Source of the DNA: Zoroaster sp. YZ-2022
Taxonomy: Eukaryota; Echinodermata; Asteroidea; Forcipulatida; Zoroasteridae
Assembly (NCBI GenBank): GCA_029582265.1
Contig: CM055837.1
Span: forward strand, 13,968,777-14,032,776
Length of the DNA stretch: 64,000 bases
Direction: 5' to 3'
Of this stretch, positions 22,401-34,400 are shown in pieces; positions within the stretch are counted from its first letter, which is position 1, and each line of letters begins with the position of its first letter. A program made the translations under genes and the position numbers. Under the pieces are notes generated by a model. It was not told the origin of the DNA. It saw nothing but the letters and a program-made list of their open reading frames with translations, and made no database searches.

Positions 22401-25400
22401 TTCGACAAATCGCCTGTCCGATTGCCCGGGACACGGTGAAATTTTGTCGGGCAACCTGGACGTCTGAATGGTCTGCCCGATCGGGCAAGTGCTCTTATTG
22501 AAACACTAATGAGTTATATTACTGATTAAATAAACATTTTACCGTTTAATTCCACTGGTGATTACCTACAAAGTGTTCAAAGCATTTAATAAAATCTAAG
22601 CTTATAAAAATCCACTCAATTTGTCGTGCATGTCGTGGTTGCGCCATCTTAACTGACACTGGTTTCCTTATTACATGCATTTGTCTGCACAATCAAGGGG
22701 AGCCAAGGAAACAATCTTGTACTCATGGTTCGCTCGGCCCCACCGTTGGTAAGGCGGTGGACCGAGTGAAGTACTTGGTAACGTTGCAGTCGGCTGCTGC
22801 ACTCAGCATAGCAACACAGTTTTATGTGAACCCATTGTGGAAAAATACATCGCCGGTACCCAAGTACGGCTATAAGCCAGGCACTTCGTGTCTGACGTTA
22901 CTGTGTTTGATCTGGTATTGTGTGGCGCCCAGTTGAGAACCCATTTCCCAAGCCAAAAATATAGTTTCCTTTGTGTTTCCTCTCTTGGAAACAGCTGGGG
23001 ATCCACTCCATTTTGATTGTGTTTAATTTTGGCGCGACAATTAGCGCGTCAGCTAATTGAATTGTAGCTGTGACAACTAGTGTAAATATTACAAAATGAT
23101 GTCATTTTTTGACGAATTGAGAATTCGTAAGTGGGCCTCATGTGATGAGCCTGCACTTGGTGACGTCATACACGAAGTGCCTGGCTTATAGCCGCACTCC
23201 TGGTACTCGGCATCACGTGTGTACGCAAAGTGCAAGCATAAAGATGTCCATGTCATCAGCGTGACAGTTCCGTGTGAGTGCGTGCATGACGGAGTTTACA
23301 TGTAGGAAAGTTCAAATTTGACATACTTATTTATTCTACGATAGTAAGCCTATGTTGTCAATTAAAAAATAAAAATACATAAGTCCATGTTTGGCAATGT
23401 TGACACTTAATTTGCTGATATAAATTCCTCAAAATGCATGTCTCAATTGGGTCTCTTTTTGCCGGGCAAGTTCAGGCAAGCAATCTGCGACCAAAACTTG
23501 CCCGATCGGGCAATTAAGAAGAAAAAAATTGTCGAGGCCTGACATATTAATTTAATTTGGAATGGTTTGACTCATCTTGAACTTTATTTATATTTCATTT
23601 GCTATTTTAACTAGAAATGATATTTGAATTAACAAAGGATACGTATTTCATCAGGGAATCCAATGTCTAGGCAATCTCTGATGGCTAAGATGTCTTTATG
23701 TAATCCTTCCACACTGAACAGATTCTCCTGACAAAAAAAACAAAACATGTTCTTCACACTCCCACTAAATAGCCAACTTTACTTGAACATCTCAGAATAT
23801 GAATAATAAAAGAAAAAGAGCCACGTAAAAAGCAAAATATCCCCTGCATCAGATATACACAATGCAATTGCACTTTGCTCAAATATGGACTCCGTCTCTG
23901 TACACACTGAAACCGCACTAATAACTCAAATGTCAGTCACTACACACACAATTTAAGTTTCTACATGGTTTAAATCTTATCTGTGTGAAGCGGCTGAAAC
24001 TTGGCCATGACCAACTATAATGATGGGTGTTAAGAATTGAGTGTCAACAAAATGTCAGTTAAACTGAAAGAAATCCCAGATTTAAAGCTAAATCCAACTC
24101 AAAGTATTTAACAAGTTTTGTTTTTAAATGTGTTTTCATTTTCACAAAATAGCTTAGTAAAAAGTACTACTTGAAATTCAACTAGAGATTGGTGTTTGTA
24201 TTGACAAACACTAGGTGTATTCGGGAGGAAGTAAAGGTCAAATTGGGGTCAACTTTGTTTAAATATTTTTTGACAATTAACGATCTGTACAATGGTGCAA
24301 AAATTGTGAATTTACCTCTTGTGGTTGTTGAGATATGATTTTTTTTTAATATTAAACTTTGACTTCCGGTTTGGACAGGAAGTAAGGTCAAATTGGGGTC
24401 ACCTTTTTGTAAATATTTTTGGACAATTAACGATCTGTACAATGGTACACAAATTGTGAATTTACCTCTTCTGGTTGTTGAGATATGATTTTTTTAAATA
24501 TTAAATTTTGACTTCCGGTTTGAACAGGAAGTAAGGTCAAATTAGGGTCACCTTTGTGTAAATATTTTTCGACAATTAACGATCTGTACAATGGTGAGTT
24601 CGACAATTAACAATTTATACAAGGGTGCAAAAAATGTCAATTTACCTCTTGTGGTTGTTGAGATATGATTTTTTTTAAATATTAAATTTTGACTTCCGGT
24701 TTGGACAGGAAATAAGGTCAAATTGGGGTCACCTTTGTGTAAAGATTTTTGGACAATTAACAATCTGTACAATGGTGCAGAAAATGTCAATTTACCTCTT
24801 GTGGTTGTTGAGATATGATTTTTTTAAATATTAAAATTTGACTTCCGGTTTGGACAGGAAGTAAGGTCAAATTTGGGTAACCTTTGTGTAAATATGTTTC
24901 GACAATTAACAATCTATACAAATGGTGCAAAAAATGTCAATTTACCTCTTGTGGTTGTTGAGATAGGATTTTTTTAAATATTAAACTTTGACTTCCGGTT
25001 TGGACAGGAAGTAAGGTCAAATTGGGGTCATCTTTTTGTAAATATTTTTTGACAATTAACGATCTGTACAATGGTACAAAAATTGTGAATTTACCCCTTG
25101 TGGTTGTTGAGATATGATTTTTTTAAATATTAAACTTTGATTTATCGTAATTCGATATCTGATGACCTAATCATGACGTCACAAATTATGTTTCATGTAC
25201 GTGTTAAGTTCTAAGTATATGCCAAGTTTGAAGTTCATGTGAAGTTTGCAAGTACATGTATGTGTTTTTTTGTAGACAATCGATCCGGAGAAGAAGAAGA
25301 AGAAGAAAAGAAAAAACGAACAAAAACAATAGGTGTTTCGGGCACATACTCGAACACCGAACTAGATATAAGTTTTTGTCACAACAAAAACTAGGTGTTC

Positions 25401-28400
25401 GGTTGAAGTTAAAATGATGACGTCATCAATTTGAAGTGTTGGAGAAAGTCAAATGTTAACGTCTGTTGAAGTTCTCACGAGAAGTTTATTTGAATACAAT
25501 ACAATACTGAATTTAGAAATTATTTTAATATTAAACTTCGACTTCCGGTTTGGACAGGAAGTAAAGGTCAAATTGGGGTCACCTTTGTGTAAATATTTTT
25601 CGACAATTAACAATCTATACAATGGTGGAAAGATTGTGAATTTACCCTTGTGGTTGTTGAGATATGATTTTTGTTAATATTAAACTTTGACTTCTGGTTT
25701 GGACAGGAAGTAAGGTCAAATTGGGGTCACCTTTGTGTAAATATTTTTCGACAATTAACAATCTATACAATGGTGCAAAAAATGTCAATTTACCTCTTGT
25801 GGTTGTTGAGATATTATTTTTTTAAATATTAAACTTTGACTTCCGGTTTGGACAGGAAGTAAGGTCAAATTGGGGTCACCTTTTTGTAAATATTTTTTTA
25901 CAATTAACGATCTGTACAATGGTACAAAAATTGTGTTTTTTTAAATATTAAACTTTGATTTATCGTAATTCAATATCTGATGACCTCATCATGACGTCAC
26001 AAACTCATGTTTCATCTACGTGTTATGTTCTAAGTATATGCCAAGTTTGAAGTTCATGTGAAGTTTGCAAGTATGTGTTTTTTGTAGACAATCGATCCGG
26101 ATCCGGATCCGGAGGAGGAGGAGGAGGAGGAGGAGGAGGAGGAGGAGGAGGAGAAGGAGGAGAAGGAGGAGAAGAAGAAGAAGAAGAAGAAGAAGAAGGA
26201 GGAGAAGGAGAAGGAGAAGGAGAAGGAGAAGGAGAAGGAGAAGGAGAAGAAGAAGAACGAACACCTAATGAGATGTATTGTCAATATTTGGTCATGGAAT
26301 TTTACTGCCAAGTTTCAGCAGCTTTACACAGGTATAAAAATATGCAATCTGAATGTTTGTTTTCTGCATTAGCACATATATCACTTATTGATATCCTGGA
26401 TGTTGCCGTAGTACATCAAGGTGAAAGTTCAACCTGAGCTAAATATAATGATGAGTATTACACCAAGCATTTGATTAATATGACTCATGACTAGATACAT
26501 CATGGTTTTATATATAACAGACTTACTGTCTTGGTTGCATTTCTGAAGAGGTGATCTACTAACATCCAGACCTCTTTAGGGATATCAAACTTCTGGAATG
26601 ACATCTCAGCTCCCATATCATTCTCTCTAGTTTCTCCACATTCTAGCTTCCTAACCTCATCTGCAGACATTTCTCTGATTGGACCATGCATCTGTACAAG
26701 GGCCTCTATAGATGATCCAAAGCTGCTTGGCATGTAATTACCACTAACTGTGATGTGTTGAGGAGTTAAGGAATTACCTGTAACAAACTAATCAAACCAA
26801 AGTATGATACAAAATGGCACATGAAGGGCATAGCTTAATCAGCGGCAGCGCTATTGGGGGGGGGAGGAAGAAATTTGCCCCCCCCCCAATTTTTTCCCCG
26901 ATGGTAAGACAATGCTTTTTCAGCAGTACAAAATTACATTAAAGATTAATGTTTGCCCCCCCTTAAATTTAAGCTTGCCCCCTCTTGCCCCCCAGTTTAA
27001 CAGGTATGGTGCCACCGCTGTGCTTAATACGTCACAGGAGGGGTGTAGGGTGGGGATGGGAGGGGTGTAGGGTGGGGATGGGAGGGGCATAGATAAGGCT
27101 CATAAAGTGCATAGGATATGAGCTTAGGAGAGACACAGGTATCGAACATGAGGGGCACAGGGTATGGATGGGAGGAGCATAGGTATAGAACACAAAACTA
27201 TCGCTACCCCCTCCCTCCCTCCCACCCCCCCCCCCCCACTTGTTGGCAAAATAATGTCTGTCAGTAAATTCACAAAATAGTTGATATTTCTGAACTTAGT
27301 TTTACCCCCAAACAATGTTTGTCCCACCCATAGGTCCGTGTTATTTACTCGATGTGCGTACAATTAAAGTATTCAAAGCAAACAAAACATACTACTCAAA
27401 ACAATTTAGGGAACACCGGAATAATCTCAGTTAAAGCAATATCATTTATTTCAGATAAACACAATGTTTCACAGAATTGATGAGAAACAACTGCACAATG
27501 AAACAGATGATAAAGGATGCATGTAGTGATTACACATTTCATGACATGACTACTGAAAGAGAGAGGGGGTTGCAAATGAAAATCCCGGTTCATGGAACAT
27601 TTCAAACCTATTTGATGTTAAAAATCTGGTGTTCCCTAAATTGTTTTGAGTAGTATATAAATAATAACTTGATGTCTCCTTTTTTTTTTAAAAGTCCAAA
27701 TACTCTTATAATACTGCTTGAACAAGTCAAAGCTGTGGGAATCATTGGGGACAATTAAATATCCTGATTATCATTTGTTTTACTTTGTTTAAGGGGGATT
27801 AAGCTTGCTGGAGGATAAATTCATTATTGGCGCACGCTCGAGGAACACAGAAAAATATAGCACGTCTGTGTCTTATATGGGATGCAGAAGTGCTATATAT
27901 TTTTGTGTTTCACTCACACTTGCCAGATAACTAAAAGTGCTTCACATGTTGCCTTCATTGTGAAAAAGGATATGTAATAATCTTTGCCATTATCCAGATG
28001 AAACACTAGTATATCCTCCAATGTGTCCTCTCCTGAGTTCAGAGCAGCTGCAGAATTCTTATCAACTTGTACTGTCACAAAAATCTCCACAGTGTCACCT
28101 GCACACATACAAACAATTCAATATAACTTCCTGACTCATTAGTTATATTGTGGGGTTTCATGGCTGCCATAGCAACCGTTTATATTAAACACTTTTTAGT
28201 GGTAAATACTACATTTCTGATTCTGTAAGACATTGAACATGTATTTATTTTGGAGTTGCCAACTTCCAAAACACCGATCTGGACAAAACTGAGTCATGTG
28301 ACCACTCCCACTACATTCTGGGAATCCAAAATGGCTACTGTTACATTAAAATAGTGTCTATTCAAATTTGACCAATTTATTGAAGCAAAGTTGCTAGGTC

Positions 28401-31400
28401 AAATGCTTAAACATATATTGCCAAATGTTTTTAAAAAAATTACTGCAATTTCCAGGAAATTGGCTTTTTCATGAGAACACCTACTTTACTTAAAGAAAGG
28501 AAAATAAAATATTTTAAAGGAAACATTTTTTCAACAAAATCATGTGAGGCATGTTTTTACAGTCAGTATGTCCTGAAAATATTTGATTATTGTGGATAGT
28601 CTCATTAATTCACTTGGGCTCTCAATCATCGTTAACCTGAGCTTCCTACAACTATTGTGTGAAATATCTCACTTCACACTGTTTGTCTTCCCCCTAAAAG
28701 GATAAAATCAATGTTTTGATAAACAAAAATATTTGGTAATTGTCAGTGACAAAGCAAAAATATGAGTGATATATCTTTAATTGATTTCATTTTTGACCTT
28801 ACACTGACGTATGTATGAAGCACTGTTTACTATAAAGTGCATTCTGAGTGTCTGTGAAAAAACTCCACCGGGGACTCGGCTGGATTCGAACCCACAACCT
28901 CCTGCTTACTAGTGCAGATGTCTTAACCTCTTGATCACCGAACTTGCTGATGACAATTGGCCGGTCAAATGCTTGAGATTTGTCAGATGTCAATAAGTGA
29001 AATGGCTACTCATAGTATTGGTGAATGGTAATACTAGTGGTACATACATAGAATGGAATTAGTACATGGCTACCAAGAATGTATCTAACGTTAGACATTC
29101 TGATCTCATTGCAAGTGAATCAAGCATTATGGACAACACATTCTAGTCTTACCTGGCATCATAAATACTTCTGATGAAGGCTCAACCTTCAGCCATGGCT
29201 TACAGAAGTCTTTATCATCAAGTTTATTAACAAACTTTGCCACTGTGTTGACTTGACCAACATTAGCCACATCTAATGTAAGTAACTGAGGCGACATGAA
29301 ACACACATCTTTAAACTCCAGCTAGAAAAATACAAATAAAATACATTTTATTCAATAACAGTCAGGTGCAAGCAAAGAATACTTGAATCTGCAGTTACAT
29401 GCGTCATCTTTTTCTATGCAGCCCCATTGTTACATGGAGACAAATCCAGGTAAAAATGATAATGTCATAAGAAAACTACAAGACTAGTGCAGGGTCGATC
29501 TTAACGATGGTCCGCTGGCCAAATGCCAGTTAAATGATCTAACTAGACTCACAGGCTGGCGAGTCAAAATCTCAAAAGATTGTACTGCTATCTTAATGGA
29601 AACTCATGTTCAACTAATTAAGACAAGAACAACCAAGCTACATGTAGTTTATTTAAAAATTATCACATTGTATTGCCAGAAAACCACAAATTCCCGAGCT
29701 TGTTCTGCTCGACAGAATTTATTTTTTATTTTTTTATTTTTTATTTTTAGAAAAATGAGTAAACTCATTATAATTAATTTAAATGAGTGGTCATAAGTGA
29801 ACAATAAATATAAATAGAAGGTACAACATTGGTAATTTCCTGATTATCAAATTAACAAATCATCATCTAAAATTGTAAATCTTTGAAAATTTCTGATTTT
29901 TATATACATGTATACAGCTGACATTGCAGAAAATGACAGAAGAAAATGTTGAAAAGTACTAGTTTGGGAGAAGATGGGTTCTTGAAAATAATCACTAATT
30001 CTCTGTGTCCTTCCTCAGAATTATTGACAATTTTGAAACCACCACATGAACCCTAATAAAAAGTACTTAAAAATTATGCCGACCAGTGAAAATTCAGTGG
30101 AATAGTTAAAAGTCAAGCATACTGGTTAAGCTGACAATTAAAAAACGAGTTAAGGGCTAACCCTACTAGTGTCTGTTTCAGGATATCAGGTTGACATATA
30201 GATACTGTCCTATTGTCCTCAGTGGACCGGGTTCCAATCCAACTTGGACTGAGCCCGACATGAATAAAACCATGGGATTTTTTCTCCCATTTCTTAAATT
30301 GAAATTTTGTCCTTGTCTTCCATTTCAAAGCAGGTCCCACAGGTAGAACAGTGATTATTACTGATCAGGTTACCCAGGATAAATAAAATAAAATAAATGT
30401 TAAATGAAGAAAGCTTGGAGGATATTCTGCATCAGATAATGAGGAATGGCAAGTTGTGTCTTACATTGTTGAGACTTAGAGCAACCTGTGGAAGTGATTC
30501 ATTCTCCTGTCTGTCCAACTTTCGGATCTCTTCTTCCACGACTTGTTTGAATTTCTTCTCATCAACAACTTTCACCTGAAAAGCAAAATGAACAATCTTT
30601 AAACAAAATTGCACAAATGTTCCTATGTCAGATGCAACTGTGTCAATGTAAAAAAGAATAATAATTTAGTGACAGACAAATAGAAACAAAGAAAGAAACA
30701 AACCTCTATATCAAACAAGCTGCTGACTGGTTTATGGTCACTGAGTTTTAATTTATCATGGCTGCGATACACAAGTTGCTTGATGGTTGTGCCTTTGTAG
30801 AGAATGCGATCACACCAGGCTGGTACTCTTTGTTTTTCACTGATAAAAAATAATTAAGGCAAAATGTGTTACAAAGAATGAAACACAGACAAAAGGGTGA
30901 GTTGACTGAGTATATAAACCCTTATTATATAATATTTCAGGTTAGTTCAGAGATGCCACTGCGTTGGCTAAAAAAAACCTGAAATTTATTATCATTGTGA
31001 CAAATAGTCATGAGCGAACGGCATATAGCGTAGCGATGTATCGACCGGGGTGCAGCTCATGAATTTTAGCCTTTCTAGGCCTTATGGAAGGCTCTCCTGT
31101 CAACTACTATTAATAATTTAATAGATGTTATATTTATAAAATTTAAAAAAATTAATAATCTCAATTTTTTTTTTTTTAAAGCTTCGGTTGAGCTACTTAT
31201 TCCCCAGGAAAATATATAGGGGGCCTAAGCTTGTTCCACAGGGCTACCCTATAAATATAAATCGATTCGGAAGTAGAGACTAGAGTAGATGCCTTACAAA
31301 TGTAGTACTAGTAGTAGTTGTACTGTAGTAGTACCAGCTGATGGTTCTGCAACTGCCAAACTTTTCACAGCAACCGCTTGAAAAGTAGTCGGCAACTCCT

Positions 31401-34400
31401 GAGCATTTTTCCTCGCCTCTCTGTTTTTTTTATGAACCTCTTTACTTGCGTGTGCCTTTATAGATTTCTTCCCCGAAGATCCGTAGTTGATGTGTTTTGT
31501 ACACCATACAACTCGCGAGTCCAGGTTGGTCAATTTTCCTAAGGTAGGCTGAGAGAAAATCGCCGTTGTCGTCACGCTCCTCCACCCACGACCAGTTCCA
31601 TTTATTTTTAACCTTCGCCTCAATTGTCTTCAAACTGTCCGTTCTTTGCAGAACCTTGAATTTTTCCATCTTTGAATTGTCCCGAAGAGAATGGCCTCAC
31701 TCTTCCTCCATGCTTTGACAGAATTTACGAAAACCAAGTTTCAATGCGTATCGCTTCAGCATACATGTACATGTACATGTGTTAGACAACTCGTCCTGCC
31801 TAGTCTCAGATGGCCATGTGACAAGGACTTGGTTGGTACGCGTAGTAATGTAGGAGTATTTGATATGAAGACTGCGATCGAAAACCACCGACGCATGAAA
31901 TCATAGACTTGATTTCAAGGCTGTGTGTGATAACCGCACCACTACAGCATACATACGAAGACGAACCAGGTTCATCGTGCGCTCGTTACATACATACACG
32001 TAGTCGGCAGGCGTTCGCGGGATAAGCCTCGAAATCAAGGCTACTAAAATTACTGCTGCACTGCTGTCGTACGTCGAGCTCTCGAGACGCGAAAAAAAAA
32101 AAAAAAAATCCGTTTCCTTTTTTTTTCCTCCGGTCTTTTCATGAATGGACGGCCGGAAAAAAACGGATTTTGGGGAGATTTTTTAAAAAACCGGAATTCC
32201 GGTTTAAACCGGAAAAGTGGCATCTCTGGGTTAGTTCCTTCCTATATATATTTATTCTGTGTACAACCACATAAAAGGCTTGTGTCCCGTTAATTGTGTG
32301 ATCCCCGCTACTGCCGTTACCCGGGTTGTTTGCATCTGACCGGGGCTTGATCCCTGGCTACTCGGCAGATATGGTTTGGCCTCTGACCTGGCCCCATAGA
32401 GCAATAGATAATTGGCATAAGTGGACTGCCCACCAACATAGGGGCTGGTTAGCTCAGTTGGTAGAGCGCTCGTACGGTATTCGAGAGGTAGCGAGTTCGA
32501 GTCCAGCATCAGCCAATTTTTCTTTGCTCACTTTCCTTATTATATATACAGTAAGTAAGACTAATTGCGGTGACACCATGTGGAATCTCAATCGAGTAGT
32601 AATTAGTTCTGAAAAGAACTGGGGTACAACTCGACGTTTCGATCAGTATGCTCTGATCGTCCTGAGGACGATCAGAGCATACTGATCGAAACGTCGAGTT
32701 GTACCCCAGTTCTTTTCAGAACTAATTACTACTCGATTGAGATTCCACATGGTGTCACCGCAATTAGTCTTACTTATCATTCTCACCATGCAAAGCTACA
32801 AGTTTTACCTATATATACAGTATCATGATTTCAATATTATCTTTCGTTCAATTATTCTGTTAAAATCTGATAACAGAGCACAGGGATGGAAATTCATCTA
32901 ATAAAATCGATAGCTGAATTTGATCTACTTGAGCGTGATTCGGTTAAGTGACTTAAGTGTGACGTTACTTTCTGAATGGCCGCCATCTTTGTTTTCAGTG
33001 CAGCAATTTTGTGACATTTGACATACATTTTCAAAACTTTACATCTCTGTTGGCATTATTTTCCTACTTATTTTTTCCTACTTTTTTATTATCAATCTAA
33101 ATATATGTGTATTTTAATAATTGTTTGGTCATAGTTTGCATTAATTTTAAAATAACACAGTATATACATGTATGTAATATCACAGCAGCAAGTGAGTTAT
33201 TTCTTTGAACTAATGCATTGTTTGGTTAACTGAGTATTTTGTTATCAGTATAAAAACATTTTAAAGTAGCTACTGTTTTCTTTGTCAAGGTTTCTGCACA
33301 CTTTAAATACTGGTTTTTATAACGAGTTCATAATGTGATCTAATACACAGCTACCTTAGGTGCGAAGGATTACAATAATTGGTTTTACATATAGGCTTGC
33401 CAAGGTTGTTTAATACTAACCTTGTATCCCAGTTATCAGTTCCTGGGTCATACTTATAAGTTGGTCTGAATGTTATTTCTCCTTCTTTGAATCCTTTGAA
33501 TACCTTCTCACTTCTAAGCTGTCTGAAGAGCTAACAAAAAAAACATCAAAACACAAAAATGTTTTCTTATATTGACCTGGACTAAATAGCTAATATACTT
33601 GACAAGATTTGACCCATTTATGTAAAGCAATCAGAACTTGGCAATTAGATGACAAAAATGTTGCTTTTAGTCCAGCTGCAGACTGTGATGTATACCAGCT
33701 GTATTTTCATTCCAAAATGAATATTATTGGATAACTTTGTCAATCTTCATATATATGCTGAATTCAAAAAAGAAGTGTGCATTTTTTTGAGGCTACTTTT
33801 GCTGCCATTTTCAATTTCAAAATGGCACTTTTTTTACAAGACCTTGTGTTTTTCTTAAGGATCTGAAGTAGGTCTAGACAATGCTCTTCAATCAGGTTTG
33901 AAGAGCCTATTTGTATTATTTATAAATCATCAACATCTTGCTGTCATTGCTTTGGGCAATAGTTAGGGTGTCATTCTTTTAATTGGCATCTTTGGCTGCC
34001 ATTTTGGATTTCAACATTTTAGACATATTTTCCATTATTATTTAAATAGACCTACTTTTTTGCCTAAATTTTGTATTGCCAAAATTATTACTAGGTTGGG
34101 TATAGGTAGTCCATTCTTTTCAAATGCACATGTACTTATAATATGCCTTTAGCATTTAGATTATCAATACCAATTTTGTTTATTTATTGACCTTTTGTTT
34201 ATTGACCAATGATGGACACATCACAGTAATTTATAATGTAAACATATCCAGTCTAGGGGACCAGTGGCGGGTTACCTGATCATGCTCAGACAGGGGACCA
34301 GTCTAGGATGTAATAACCCTATTGCAGTGGTGGGTTACCTGATCATGCTCCAAGAGTACTTTGAATTCTTTGTCTTCAATGTGGAATTTGACATCATCAA

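Larger units (their letters stand above)
20700..23642 (-). other. OCRL: U12-type GT-AG intron (OCRL intron 19)
   Basis: The 5' end is GTATCCTTTG and the branch motif TTTCCTTAAT lies at 20724-20715, about 16 nt before the terminal AG. The intron carries an hAT element (22396-23540), a dispersed repeat (21957-22155) and a GC-rich TIR element (20893-21803). Confidence 0.9.
26755..27973 (-). other. OCRL: U12-type AT-AC intron (OCRL intron 17)
   Basis: The 5' end is ATATCCTTTTT (27973 downward) and the 3' end is CAACAC, with the branch motif TTCCTTAAC at 26773-26765, about 11 nt from the splice site. No GT donor gives a phase-compatible join, while AT-AC splicing restores the conserved DYY-ITVSGNY junction. 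The intron holds a 181-bp hAT MITE, a G-rich repeat and a Tc1/mariner-like MITE. Confidence 0.92.

Noticed and set aside
26016..26437. Poly-Leu, poly-Arg, poly-Gly/Glu ORFs
   Set aside because: Translation of the GGA/GAA microsatellite on both strands.
27912..27973. Strong GTGAGT donor at 27912-27917 as the end of OCRL exon 17
   Set aside because: It would add about 18 non-conserved codons and leave phase 2, while exon 18 needs phase 0. The U12 AT-AC donor fits conservation and phase.
32440..32515. Functional tRNA gene
   Set aside because: T stem has two mismatches and the anticodon stem one; more likely a tRNA-derived repeat.
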